Counted from the stretch's first letter, positions 51,700 through 61,179 are shown. The stretch: DNA of 64,000 bases from Firmicutes bacterium UBA1702 (GCA_002320005.1 DCJK01000018.1:39226-103225); one strand, 5' to 3'. The notes: generated from the sequence alone by a model not told the origin. Program-made: numbers and translations.

Positions 51700-52550
51700 A
51701 TATCACGCTCCTCTTTCAGCAGCGCCAGAGAAGTATTTATAAGCATTACGAAGACAAGCAGCACCAGAGCAGATGCCATAAGCGCTTCCCTGTGCATTCC
51801 TTCCCCCGCATATCCCATTTCCAGCACAATATTGGCAGTCAGCGTTCTGACACCGGAAAAAACCGAATCCGGAAATACTGCCTGATTACCTGCTACCATG
51901 ACAACAGCCATGGTTTCTCCTGCTGCTCTGCCCATCCCCAGGACAAGACCTGTAACAACTCCCTGTCTTGCTGCAGGAAGCACGGTAAAGAATACGCTCT
52001 GCTCATGAGTGGCTCCCAGCGCCCGGGCGCCGCGGTAGCAATCCTCAGATACAGCCCGTAAAGCTGCTTCTGTCACTATTATTATCGTAGGAAGTATCAT
52101 GATTCCCAGGAGAATTGATGCTGTCACAATTCCTTTTCCGGTTCCTCCGGTGAATCCCTGCACCAGCGGCACTAGCGTTTTCAGCCCGAAAAAGCCGTAA
52201 ACTATTGATGGTATGCCTGCCATAAGTTCCACAGCAGCCTTCAGCGGCCCATAAAGTCTGCCGGGACAGAATCTCGCCAGGAATATGGCACACAACAGCC
52301 CCACAGGTGCTCCCGTAATCATTGCGCCTGCTGTTATATATGCACCAGATGCAATCATGGGAAGTATTCCGTAAATTCCCTCTCCCGGGAGCCAGAGTCT
52401 TCCGGTTATAAATTTAACCGGGCCCGTTTCCCTCAGAGCGGGAATTCCTTTAATAAGCAAAAAAATACAAATAACGGCGACTGCGGCCATCGATACGGCT
52501 GCTGCCGATACGAATATAGCCTTCATCGCCTTTTCTTTGTATTTGCTCAT
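51696..52550 (-). CDS. pstC: phosphate ABC transporter permease
   Basis: The 284-aa PstC-type permease. The ILPTIIIVTEAALRAVSEDCYRGARALGATH block and VLPAARQGVVTGLVLGMGRA EAA loop are visible. The likely start is the ATG at 52550, one base after the pstS stop; the frame is open upstream into pstS. Overlaps pstA by 4 nt. Confidence 0.9.
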   Translation of the reverse strand: MSKYKEKAMKAIFVSAAAVSMAAVAVICIFLLIKGIPALRETGPVKFITGRLWLPGEGIYGILPMIASGAYITAGAMITGAPVGLLCAIFLARFCPGRLYGPLKAAVELMAGIPSIVYGFFGLKTLVPLVQGFTGGTGKGIVTASILLGIMILPTIIIVTEAALRAVSEDCYRGARALGATHEQSVFFTVLPAARQGVVTGLVLGMGRAAGETMAVVMVAGNQAVFPDSVFSGVRTLTANIVLEMGYAGEGMHREALMASALVLLVFVMLINTSLALLKEERDI

Positions 52551-52551
52551 A

Positions 52552-53397
52552 TCAGGTCCAGTATTTCCTTTCACCTGTAAATATTTCTTTCACCTGCTCT
52601 GAAGTCAGGTTCTCTATGGGATTTTCATCATTGACAATTACTGCTATTCCATCCCGGGCGATAATCTGTTCCCGGACGCCCGCTGCTTTCTCTTGCGATG
52701 TCAGTACCCTTGAAGAAGTTGCCAGTTGGCATGCCCCCTCTGTCAGAGAAATTATTCCCGCGCCTGAGCCTGTCTGCTGTATATCCACTGTGACTCCAGG
52801 CTGAATTTTTTTATAATTCTCCGACAGACTTTCCATAAGCGGTGCCACTGAAGTTGATCCGGCCACAGTTATTGTTCCTTCCAGATTCACTGATTTTATG
52901 TATTCATGTGACCGTTCTATGCCGGCAACATACCCTTCACTTTCTATTATATCTGCGCCTTCGCGCCCTGCTATGTACTTTACAAAATCTCGTGTGCACG
53001 CATCGGGATTTCCACAGTCTGCAATGAAAAAATCCCGTGTAAGAGCATAATGTCCCGCTTTCACATTACCCGCATCCGGATAGACGCCATCTATGCTTAC
53101 AGCCTTAACACCCTTTGCCTGTGAAGATGCCAGAACTCCTGCCGATACATATCCTATGGCATTTTTATCTCCGGCCACGGTGGTTATAACCACATATGTT
53201 GATGAAGTCACCTCGGCTTCCGCAGAAGTGCTGTCATGCCCGGCCTCTTTTATTTTCAGGATTTCTGTAAATGCCGCTCTCGTTCCTGAACCTTCTTCTC
53301 TGGAAATCAGATGTATTCTCTTTTCATCCTCTCTGATGCAGCCTGTCAGAAAAACCAGTATCAGAATTACCGCAAACAGCGCAAGTGCCTTTTTCAT
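52552..53397 (-). CDS. PstS-like phosphate-binding lipoprotein, circularly permuted
   Basis: A 281-aa lipoprotein. Signal and lipobox (LTGC, Cys20) are followed by RIHLISREEGSGTRAAF (about 27-43), a sequence that normally lies in the second half of PstS. Then comes GVKAVSIDGVYPD and GHYALTRDFF, the usual C-terminal blocks. Only later come TITVAGSTSVAPLMES (about 175-190), IQQTGSGAGIISLTEG, ARDGIAVIVNDENPIENL and the end EIFTGERKYWT, which normally open the protein. So the two domains are in swapped order, with the join exactly at the usual domain linker. Start is the ATG at 53397 after GGAAGGGAG. It should still bind phosphate. Confidence 0.88.
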   Translation of the reverse strand: MKKALALFAVILILVFLTGCIREDEKRIHLISREEGSGTRAAFTEILKIKEAGHDSTSAEAEVTSSTYVVITTVAGDKNAIGYVSAGVLASSQAKGVKAVSIDGVYPDAGNVKAGHYALTRDFFIADCGNPDACTRDFVKYIAGREGADIIESEGYVAGIERSHEYIKSVNLEGTITVAGSTSVAPLMESLSENYKKIQPGVTVDIQQTGSGAGIISLTEGACQLATSSRVLTSQEKAAGVREQIIARDGIAVIVNDENPIENLTSEQVKEIFTGERKYWT

Positions 53398-53479
53398 GCT
53401 TTTTCTCCCTTCCTTCACTCAATTATCTTTCCATATTTGAGTGAAGCTATACTTAAGCTTATGAAAAAGCACCCTGTAC

Positions 53480-56104
53480 TTATTCCTCCGTTTTCAGCAG
53501 TTCTTCGAAAGGCCTGTTTTTTTCTTTCTTTCCGCCGGCCAGCTTCTGCCTTATTTCTTCTGACGTATTCAATACTTCCTGTCTGAACTCACGTGCTGAC
53601 ATTCTGAAGGCTCCGTCTCCCAGTGCCGCCATCTGAACCGGTCTGTCGGAAGTTACAACAGTTACATCCGAAGTTCTTCCCAGCTCAAAGACCGCCTCTT
53701 CTATAAACCGGTCCGCCGTCTGTGCCTCTCTTGTATACACCACTTTAATCTTCTCGTAATCCAGATGGCTTCCGGGGCTGCCTTTCACTTTATATCCGTC
53801 AAACACCACCGTCATTTCCATTCCTTTATAAGAGCGATAATTCTGCATTATATCCATAAAAGCTTCTCTTGCCGCATCTATGTTTACGGTGGCCAGTTCC
53901 TTAAGTTCCGGCCACGCAAAAACACAATTGTAACCGTCAATTATAAAGTGCCTGTCGCCCTTTTCCTTCCTGCGTCTTACTCCTTTAGGCATTTCAGGCT
54001 CAGGTTCCGGCGGTTTACGGTTTCCTCTGCTGATGCGTTCCCTGCGCAGTGCTTCATCTCTTTTGCTCCTGCCATATGTCCTGAAAAAAATCTCTTCCAG
54101 TTCTTCATTTCCGGCTCTGCTCAAACCTCTGCCCGGCATTCTCTCCGGAACATAATCGCCGGTTATGTTTTTTTCGGGGCGAATGTGAGCTTCCTTTTCC
54201 ACTTTGTCCCATTCAACATAAACAGCACTTCCGTGACTGCAGAAAATTGACCCGGTGGGATTTTCCAGATCCCCCTCGGGATTATAGCCGGCAGCGTTGA
54301 TTATCTCGCTGCTGTTATGGCACTCTCCATATCCCGCAAAAGACAGTGCCACCTTCCCTCTTCCTGAGGTATAGGCTGCCACCTCTCTCTGATAATCTGC
54401 AAAAAGTGATACCGGTCCTTCTCCTTCCAGCAGATTCATACCTGAAGCCGTAATCTGCGGCAGCTGTGAACTGCCTCCCATTCGTTGTATATCCGACAAA
54501 GCTTTTCCTACATTCTCGGCAGGCACCTGGATTTTAAATGCATACATCGGTTCGAGGAGGACAGAATCCGCCTTTCTCAGCCCGTTTCGCACGGCCCTGT
54601 AAACGGCCTGCCTGAAGTCACCTCCCTCGGTATGCTTCAGATGAGCCCTGCCTGCTGTAAGAGTTATCTTTATATCTGTAACAGGTTTCCCTGCTAACAC
54701 ACCTATGTGCTCTTTTTCTTTCAGATGGGTCATGATAAGGCGCTGCCAGTTTCTGTCGAGGCAGTCCTCGCTTACCTCGCTTTCAAAAATCAGTCCGGCT
54801 CCTCGTGGCATCGGCGTAAGTCTGACATGAACCTCGGCATAGTGTCTCAGCGGTTCAAAATGACCTATTCCTTCCACTTCATTTGTTATAGTCTCCTTGT
54901 ATATAACGCTTCCCTCACCAAAAGCCACATTCATGCCGAAGCGCTCCCTTATTTCATGCTGCAGCACTTCCAGCTCAAGCGCCCCCATTACACTCACCTG
55001 TATCTCCCCCGGATTATCTTTCCATGTCAGGTTCAATGCCGGATTTTCCTCTGAAAGGGGTCTTAATTTCTGCAATGCCGTCACAGGATCAGTTCCCTCC
55101 GGCAGAATAAGTCTGTAACGTAAAGCAGGTTCTATGACAGGTTTCTTTTCGCCTGACAGCTTCGCTGCCCCCAGCCTTTGCCCTGCATATGTTTGCGCCA
55201 TTCCGATTACCGCACATACATCTCCTGAAGAAACCCGGCTTACACTCTCAAAGTTTCTTCCCGAATAAAGCCTTATCTGCTCGGCTTTCCCCCGACCTTC
55301 GTTCTCATCTAACACCATCTTGCTTTTAAGGGTTCCTCCGGTTATTTTCATATGCGTCTGCCTGAGTCCCTGTCTGTCTCTGGATATTTTGTAAACCACC
55401 GCACCGAAATCATTTCCGTACTCCGGAGGTGTTCCAAAGGTTTCAACGGTTTTGAGCAGTTCTCTGACTCCGTCAAGCCTCAGAGCAGCGCCAAAGCATA
55501 TGGGGAATAGCCTTCTTGACTGTATTGCACGAGTCACATCTTCTCTATTGAGGCAGCCGTGAGAAAGAAACTTATCCATCAAAGTTTCATCGCATGTAGC
55601 TGCATCTTCCGGCGACACTATCTCCTCGCCGCGGAATTCCACAAAGCTCTCTCCCAGTTCTTCTGTAAGATCTCTTATTATTTCCTTCCGGCTGAAATGT
55701 GCCCTGTCCATCTTGTTTATAAACACAAAGACAGGGACCTCATAGGACTCCAGAAGCCGCCATAAAGTGACTGTGTGGCTCTGCACTCCCTCGGTTCCGC
55801 TTATAACAAGCACTGCATAATCCATAATCTGCAGGGTTCTTTCTGCTTCGGTACTGAAATCAGTGTGCCCCGGTGTATCAAGAAGCACAAATTCCGTATC
55901 TCCCAAAGCAAAGCGAGCCTCTTTTGAAAACACTGTTATGCCTCTGTCTCTTTCTATTGTATTATTGTCAAGGAAGGAGTCTTTGTGATCCACGCGCCCC
56001 TGTTTTCTAATTGCTCCGGTCTCATACAGTATAGCTTCCGAAAGTGTCGTCTTTCCTGCATCGGCATGAGCCAGAATCCCCAATACTATTTTTTTCCTAC
56101 TCAT
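53480..56104 (-). CDS. Tet(M)/EF-G-like GTPase fused to a NYN nuclease domain
   Basis: An 874-aa fusion. Residues ~1-690 are a ribosomal-protection/EF-G-like translational GTPase with G1 ILAHADAGKTTLSE, G3 LLDTPGHTDF and G4 FINKMDRAH, and EF-G domains II-V. From residue ~719 there is a NYN domain (HFIIDGYNCVFAWPELKEL, VVFDGYKVKGSPGSHLDYEK, VVTSDRPVQMAALG), which matches YacP/Rae1, a ribosome-associated endonuclease that cuts mRNA in the A site. The fusion joins two A-site activities. Tetracycline resistance is not implied. Followed 3 nt later (minus) by the permease-ATPase gene upstream. Confidence 0.9.
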   Translation of the reverse strand: MSRKKIVLGILAHADAGKTTLSEAILYETGAIRKQGRVDHKDSFLDNNTIERDRGITVFSKEARFALGDTEFVLLDTPGHTDFSTEAERTLQIMDYAVLVISGTEGVQSHTVTLWRLLESYEVPVFVFINKMDRAHFSRKEIIRDLTEELGESFVEFRGEEIVSPEDAATCDETLMDKFLSHGCLNREDVTRAIQSRRLFPICFGAALRLDGVRELLKTVETFGTPPEYGNDFGAVVYKISRDRQGLRQTHMKITGGTLKSKMVLDENEGRGKAEQIRLYSGRNFESVSRVSSGDVCAVIGMAQTYAGQRLGAAKLSGEKKPVIEPALRYRLILPEGTDPVTALQKLRPLSEENPALNLTWKDNPGEIQVSVMGALELEVLQHEIRERFGMNVAFGEGSVIYKETITNEVEGIGHFEPLRHYAEVHVRLTPMPRGAGLIFESEVSEDCLDRNWQRLIMTHLKEKEHIGVLAGKPVTDIKITLTAGRAHLKHTEGGDFRQAVYRAVRNGLRKADSVLLEPMYAFKIQVPAENVGKALSDIQRMGGSSQLPQITASGMNLLEGEGPVSLFADYQREVAAYTSGRGKVALSFAGYGECHNSSEIINAAGYNPEGDLENPTGSIFCSHGSAVYVEWDKVEKEAHIRPEKNITGDYVPERMPGRGLSRAGNEELEEIFFRTYGRSKRDEALRRERISRGNRKPPEPEPEMPKGVRRRKEKGDRHFIIDGYNCVFAWPELKELATVNIDAAREAFMDIMQNYRSYKGMEMTVVFDGYKVKGSPGSHLDYEKIKVVYTREAQTADRFIEEAVFELGRTSDVTVVTSDRPVQMAALGDGAFRMSAREFRQEVLNTSEEIRQKLAGGKKEKNRPFEELLKTEE

Positions 56105-56108
56105 ACCT

Positions 56109-57563
56109 TTACCTCGTACAATTTTTAAGTTCTCTTACATCATGGCTCATCAGAAGAGCATCTTCCCTGTTGTGAGTTATTACCAGCACAGTTTTTCCGG
56201 ATATGGATTTTTTCCATAGTCTGTCCATTATCCTCTTTTTCAGCTGTATATCAAGTCCACGCATAGGCTCGTCCAGAATCATAAGGTTAGCATCCGCAAG
56301 GAATGTTCTCCCCATGGCTACCCTATGTTTCATTCCGCCGGAAAGCTGATCCGGAAGTTTCCACAATGCATCGGATATTTCAAGTTCTTGGGCCATCTTA
56401 ACCACCAAGTCTTCTTTTTTGTCAGATTTATGCGGAATACCGTTTCTAAGCAAGCTCAATGCCATATTGTCATATACATTGAGCCACGGAATCAGTCTGT
56501 CTTCCTGAAAAAGCATAGCTATTCTCACCGGGCAATCTGCTGTGACCTTTCCGATGTCAGCTTTCTCCAGTCCCGCGGTTATTCTTGCAAGAGTGGTTTT
56601 GCCTTCCCCTGAAGGACCCATTACCACGGTTACACAGCCTGCCTCCATCTTCATATCCGCATTTTCCAGAACCTTCTTTTCACCGAAAGACTTATGCACT
56701 CCCTCAATAAAAACATCAGGTGCTTTCATTGCCTTTCTTTCGCCGGTTTCTGACCTTTTCCCCTCTGTTGATGCTTTGGCAACTCTGCTGCCCTCATACC
56801 CTCTGTATCGTATTTTTTCAAGACCCATTGTCAGAAGTTTTTCTGTAGTCAGGCTCAAAACAACAATAACAGCTATGTACGCAAAGAGAGATGGCGTGTC
56901 CAGATAATATTTTGCATTCATCATCTGGTATCCCAGTGAATAGGCAGGAATTGAAAGCACTTCCGCTGCCACAACCGCTTTCCAGCTGAGTCCTGCAATA
57001 AGCCTTATTGCAGACTTGACCTGCGGAAGTATTCCCGGTGCATAGATGAATCTGATTTTCTGAATTGCAGTAAGCTGATAAATATCTGCCAGTTCCAGCA
57101 GCTGTGCATCCATAGCATCCAGCCCTCCCAGAATATTGGTATATACTATGGGGAAGCACATGAAAAAGCATACTATTATAGCTGTGTAGTCCGCCGGTAC
57201 CAGCAGTATCACATATATTATTATAGCCATTACCGGCACTGCTTTAAAAAATCCAACAGGTAAAGTCAACAGACTTCTTGCAACATCTTTTCTGTAGGCA
57301 ATCCATGCACACAGCGTTCCCGCAACCATGGACAGCACCATGGAAATCAGGCAGCGCAGCATGGTCCAGCCTATATTCATATAAAAGCTTTTTTCTCCTG
57401 CAAGGTCAGCAATCGATACCAGCGTCTGCCATGGACCGGGCAGCAGCAGCCGGCTGTTTACAGCCACAGTTGCCGCCTGCCACATTGCAAGCCAAAAAAG
57501 GCCGACAATTGCCGACCTTATTTTTTTTGATTCATTTTTCACCTTAGTAGTAGAATTCTTCAT
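56109..57563 (-). CDS. ABC importer permease-ATPase fusion
   Basis: A 484-aa protein. Residues ~1-260 are an SsuC/TauC/ThiX-like permease (ADIYQLTAIQKIRFIYAPGILPQVKSA is the EAA-like loop). Residues ~285-480 are an SsuB-like ATPase with Walker A VMGPSGEGKTTLA, Q-loop LFQEDRL, signature LSGGMKHRV and Walker B LMILDEPMRG. These are normally two genes. It overlaps the binding-protein gene by 20 nt; a GTG downstream is a possible alternative start. Likely imports a nitrate/sulfonate/thiamine-precursor type solute; the substrate is unknown. Confidence 0.88.
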   Translation of the reverse strand: MKNSTTKVKNESKKIRSAIVGLFWLAMWQAATVAVNSRLLLPGPWQTLVSIADLAGEKSFYMNIGWTMLRCLISMVLSMVAGTLCAWIAYRKDVARSLLTLPVGFFKAVPVMAIIIYVILLVPADYTAIIVCFFMCFPIVYTNILGGLDAMDAQLLELADIYQLTAIQKIRFIYAPGILPQVKSAIRLIAGLSWKAVVAAEVLSIPAYSLGYQMMNAKYYLDTPSLFAYIAVIVVLSLTTEKLLTMGLEKIRYRGYEGSRVAKASTEGKRSETGERKAMKAPDVFIEGVHKSFGEKKVLENADMKMEAGCVTVVMGPSGEGKTTLARITAGLEKADIGKVTADCPVRIAMLFQEDRLIPWLNVYDNMALSLLRNGIPHKSDKKEDLVVKMAQELEISDALWKLPDQLSGGMKHRVAMGRTFLADANLMILDEPMRGLDIQLKKRIMDRLWKKSISGKTVLVITHNREDALLMSHDVRELKNCTR

Positions 57564-58521
57564 CCGGCATCTTTCCGCCTATAGAGGCAGGTTCCATTTC
57601 AAAAAGAATCTCATTGAATTTTTTAAGGATTGCTCTTCCTTCTTCCCTGTCATCTCCGTCAAAGAGTACAATTCCGCATCTTTCTATAGCAGAAGCAGCA
57701 ATCTCTTTCTTTCCTATGAAGCCTTTTTCAGTAATAAGGGCTGCTGCTTCGTCTCCGCCCTCGTTGACAAAGTCAACGGACTTTCCGTAATCATAGAGGA
57801 ACAGTGTCAGGTCGCCTTCTCTCTCTTCAATAAAGCTCTTTCTTGCAATAAGCACACCCATAGGCAGTTCTTCGCCGGTGGCCTCCTTCCAAAGCTCATT
57901 AAGATCAAAAATTTGGCTGTTATCTGCCTCCTGGCTGGCCAAAGCAACAGATACAAAAGGTTCCGGAAGCATGGCAACAGTTCCCTTCTGGGAACACAGC
58001 TTTGTGTTTACTTCTGTATGGTTTGAAAGCCATTCTACTTTTACATCTTCCCCCATGGTGAGACCGGCGTTTTCCAGTACTTTCTGAAGGATATATTCAG
58101 GTGCTCCTCCCTTGCCGCTTGCTATTATGGTTTTGCCTTTAAGATCCTGCAGTTCTTTTATATCTGTATCATTTCCGACAATATAAAGAACTCCCATGGT
58201 TATAGGACTTATTGCCTGTATCTGTCCCTCTGTCTTGTTGTATATGATTGCCGCCATATTGGACGGAACCGCAGCAACATCTACCTCTCCGTTGATAATC
58301 TTTGCAGCCGCATCTGACGGAGCCTGATAAACAGTTATTTCATACTTGTCTGTCTGATCCATGAGCTGTACCATTCCCATTCCCGTAGGGCCGTTTAAAG
58401 CAGCTATTTTAACGGGCTGAGTCATTTCTTCAGGTATATTATCGCCGCCGCACCCTGTAATCATTGCTGCGACCATCAGCACTGCAAGTACAACTATCAT
58501 TCCTTTTCTTAATTTCTTCAT
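57544..58521 (-). CDS. ABC substrate-binding lipoprotein (NMT1/SsuA type)
   Basis: A 325-aa extracellular lipoprotein with lipobox ITGC. PVKIAALNGPTGMGMVQLMDQ, GEVDVAAVPSNMAAIIYNKT, LKGKTIIASGKGGAPEYILQ and VAMLPEPFVSVAL are typical of the SsuA/THI5-like fold. It delivers the solute to the fused permease-ATPase encoded next to it. Confidence 0.9.
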   Translation of the reverse strand: MKKLRKGMIVVLAVLMVAAMITGCGGDNIPEEMTQPVKIAALNGPTGMGMVQLMDQTDKYEITVYQAPSDAAAKIINGEVDVAAVPSNMAAIIYNKTEGQIQAISPITMGVLYIVGNDTDIKELQDLKGKTIIASGKGGAPEYILQKVLENAGLTMGEDVKVEWLSNHTEVNTKLCSQKGTVAMLPEPFVSVALASQEADNSQIFDLNELWKEATGEELPMGVLIARKSFIEEREGDLTLFLYDYGKSVDFVNEGGDEAAALITEKGFIGKKEIAASAIERCGIVLFDGDDREEGRAILKKFNEILFEMEPASIGGKMPDEEFYY

Positions 58522-58545
58522 GTCATTCCTCCGTAGTTAAATAGT

Positions 58546-59613
58546 CTATTCCTTCGCATCATCCTCCTCAGCTTGTGTGTCGTTCTTCTTTATCTGAGGA
58601 ACCGTATGCTGAGCGTCCGTAAGGAATATATATATATACATAAATGTTATAGCCGTGAGCCCCAGCGTCTCTACATAAAGTCCTCTGCTGAAAAGAACCG
58701 CAGCCACTCCCATTATTGCCGTTATACCATAAAGCATCAGTGTTGCCCTGCGCTGACCGTATCCCAGCTTCATAAGCCTGTGATGCAGATGTCCTTTGTC
58801 AGCTTCCATAATAGGACGCTTGTTTACGAATCGTCTGAATATGGCGAAGAAAGTATCAAAAATAGGAACTCCCAGCACCAGTACCGGTATTATCATTGTT
58901 ACCAGCGTTGCACTTTTTACTGTACCCAGAACGGAGAGAGTCGCCAGCATAAAGCCCAGATACAGTGATCCCCCGTCTCCCATAAAAATCTTTGCAGGGT
59001 AAAAGTTATAAGGCAGAAATCCCAGAGTTGCCCCTGCCAGTGCCAGCATGGCGCCGGCTGCCAGATAGGTTCCATGAATATATGCCGTATAAGCTATGCA
59101 TAGAGATGCAATAGCAGCCGTTCCTGCCGCCAGACCATCAAGACCGTCTATGAGGTTTACCGTGTTGGTTATCCCTACAATCCATACCATTGTGATGATA
59201 AAACAGAGCACGTCACCCAGTTGACTGTTTCCTTCGCCTAAAAAGTTCGTCAGAAACTCTATTCTGATTCCGTTAACATACATGATAAGCGCTACAAAAG
59301 TCTGTCCGAGAAACTTTACTTTTGCAGAAAGATGCTTTATATCATCTATGACTCCCAGAATATATATGAGAGCCCCACCCATCACTATGGTTACAACCCG
59401 CGGGTCGAACTTTAAAAAAATCAGCATAGCCGTCGTACTTCCGGCAAAAATAGCCAGTCCTCCAAAGCGAGGCATGGTCTTCGTATGCATTCTGCGATTG
59501 TCAAGAGGAATGTCCACAGCCCCTATCTTGGGTGCCAGTCTGATGGCAACAGGTGTGACAAGAATCGACGCTGCCAGTGCCACTAAAAAGGTGATCCATA
59601 AAGTATTGTACAT
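58546..59613 (-). CDS. undecaprenyl-phosphate sugar-1-phosphate transferase (WecA/TagO type)
   Basis: A 355-aa integral membrane glycosyl-1-phosphate transferase. The catalytic Asp-rich GVIDDIKHLSAKVKFLGQ, NLIDGLDGLAAGTAAIAS, FMGDGGSLYLGFMLATL and the C-terminal HLHHRLMKLGYGQRR are visible. It starts the lipid-linked cell-wall polymer (teichoic or capsular) route. Several membrane helices. Downstream of dCMP deaminase. Confidence 0.93.
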   Translation of the reverse strand: MYNTLWITFLVALAASILVTPVAIRLAPKIGAVDIPLDNRRMHTKTMPRFGGLAIFAGSTTAMLIFLKFDPRVVTIVMGGALIYILGVIDDIKHLSAKVKFLGQTFVALIMYVNGIRIEFLTNFLGEGNSQLGDVLCFIITMVWIVGITNTVNLIDGLDGLAAGTAAIASLCIAYTAYIHGTYLAAGAMLALAGATLGFLPYNFYPAKIFMGDGGSLYLGFMLATLSVLGTVKSATLVTMIIPVLVLGVPIFDTFFAIFRRFVNKRPIMEADKGHLHHRLMKLGYGQRRATLMLYGITAIMGVAAVLFSRGLYVETLGLTAITFMYIYIFLTDAQHTVPQIKKNDTQAEEDDAKE

Positions 59614-59631
59614 TTTAATAGTTGCTCCCTG

Positions 59632-60075
59632 TTATAACTTTTCGATTTCCAATCCTGCTTCATTTAATATGGAGGCTGCCAGCTGATCCGGATAGCCTTC
59701 CCTGATTACAATCCTGCTGATTCCTGCATTGATTATCATCTTTGAGCATATTGCACACGGCTGGTGAGTGATATATATGGTTCCTCCTTCTATGCCATGT
59801 CCCATTGCTGCTGCCTGAATGATAGCATTCTGCTCAGCATGAAGAGCCATACACAGCTCATGTCTCTGCCCTGAAGGAACATTAAGCTGCTGCCTTATGC
59901 ATCCTCCTCTTTCTTCGCAGTGCATGATGCCCCTCGGCGCACCATTATATCCTGTTGCAATGGCATGTCTGTCTTTTACGATTACAGCACCCACATGACG
60001 TCTCATGCAGGTTGAACGTTTAGCCGTAAGTTCTGCCATTTCCATGAAATACTCATCCCAGGTAGGTCTTTCCAT
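59632..60075 (-). CDS. dCMP deaminase
   Basis: A 147-aa cytidine/deoxycytidylate deaminase (ComEB/DCTD type). Zinc-site HAEQNAIIQAAAMG and PCAICSKMIINAG, and the KDRHAIATGYNGAPRG block. Makes dUMP for dTMP synthesis. It lies 11 nt downstream of truA. Confidence 0.93.
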   Translation of the reverse strand: MERPTWDEYFMEMAELTAKRSTCMRRHVGAVIVKDRHAIATGYNGAPRGIMHCEERGGCIRQQLNVPSGQRHELCMALHAEQNAIIQAAAMGHGIEGGTIYITHQPCAICSKMIINAGISRIVIREGYPDQLAASILNEAGLEIEKL

Positions 60076-60086
60076 ATTTGTTTCTC

Positions 60087-60857
60087 CTATTCGTAATAAA
60101 CTTCTACCAGATACAGCCCTTCTGCAGGCGCCCTGTGCCCTGCCCTGCTTCTGTTTTTTGATTCTATTGTGCTGGCCATGTCTTCCGGTCTTCGCATCCC
60201 CAGGCCGGTTTCCACCAGAGTCCCGGCTATTATGCGAACCATATTATACAGAAATCCGTCACCTGAAATTTCAATCCAGATGTCTTTATTTTTTTCAATG
60301 ATATCAAGTCTATACACATTTCGGACCGTGGTCTGTCGCTCCTGCCCTCCCGAAGACTGGAAACAGGCAAAATCGTGGATTCCTACTATGTGTTCAGCAG
60401 CCGCTCTCATGGCATTGATATCCAGCGGTCTTCCCACATGGTAGCAGTATTTTCTGCGGAATATGTCAGGCTCATGGTCGTTGCTTATTATATACCTGTA
60501 TTTCTTACCTTTGGAATCAAATCGCGCATGAAAGTCTGCAGGCTTCTCTTCCACGTATAGTATCCTAATATCGCCTAAAGACGATGCTATTCTATTGCCC
60601 CCTGCCAGAATGTTATTGGCCGCAAGTGCAATCTTTTCTGTGGGTATACCGTACTCACCGCTGAAAGAAGCGCGCTGTCCCAGAGCGTGAACTCCTGCAT
60701 CGGTGCGGCTTGTCCCATTAAGAGTTACCTTTCCTCCGCAGACTTTTGTAAGGACTTCTTCCAGTTCACCCTGGACAGTCCTGGCTTGTGGCTGCCTCTG
60801 CCATCCCGAAAAGCCGCTGCCGTCATATTCTATTGTCAGCAAAAAATTTCTTTCCAT
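60087..60857 (-). CDS. truA: tRNA pseudouridine synthase A
   Basis: Modifies positions 38-40 of tRNA. A 256-aa protein with EYDGSGFSGWQRQPQARTVQG, the catalytic GTSRTDAGVHALGQRASF and FLYNMVRIIAGTLVETGLG. Confidence 0.96.
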   Translation of the reverse strand: MERNFLLTIEYDGSGFSGWQRQPQARTVQGELEEVLTKVCGGKVTLNGTSRTDAGVHALGQRASFSGEYGIPTEKIALAANNILAGGNRIASSLGDIRILYVEEKPADFHARFDSKGKKYRYIISNDHEPDIFRRKYCYHVGRPLDINAMRAAAEHIVGIHDFACFQSSGGQERQTTVRNVYRLDIIEKNKDIWIEISGDGFLYNMVRIIAGTLVETGLGMRRPEDMASTIESKNRSRAGHRAPAEGLYLVEVYYE

Positions 60858-60870
60858 GGGTATTTGACTT

Positions 60871-61167
60871 CTACGCCTTTGGCAGAATTATCTTTTTGTT
60901 CTCTTTTGATTCTCTGTACAGAGTAAATTTGTGTCCTATAGCCTGCACAAATTCTGCCTGCAGTTCCTGAGCAATATCGTTGGCGGCAGTTTTGGGATTT
61001 AAAAGGCATCCTTCCTGAAGTTTGACTTTTATCAGTTCCCTTGCCTCAAGGCAGTCGTCGATTTCCTTGATTACATTACCTGTAATGCCTGCTTTACCTA
61101 TATATACCACCGGATCTATATTATGAGCCATGGCTTTTAAAAAACTTCTCTGTTTGCTTGTTATCAT
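60871..61167 (-). CDS. yhbY: YhbY/CRM-type RNA-binding protein
   Basis: A 98-aa CRM-fold protein that binds the large ribosomal subunit. LKAMAHNIDPVVYIGKAGIT and ARELIKVKLQEGC are typical. In a minus-strand group with the prepilin peptidase, truA and dCMP deaminase. Confidence 0.92.
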   Translation of the reverse strand: MITSKQRSFLKAMAHNIDPVVYIGKAGITGNVIKEIDDCLEARELIKVKLQEGCLLNPKTAANDIAQELQAEFVQAIGHKFTLYRESKENKKIILPKA

Positions 61168-61179
61168 TTATTTCCCTTT

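Noticed and set aside
53480..56104. Tetracycline resistance gene
   Set aside because: The GTPase part resembles Tet(M) but the protein has an added NYN domain and sits among housekeeping genes with matching codon use; no mobile element is seen. Resistance is not shown by sequence.
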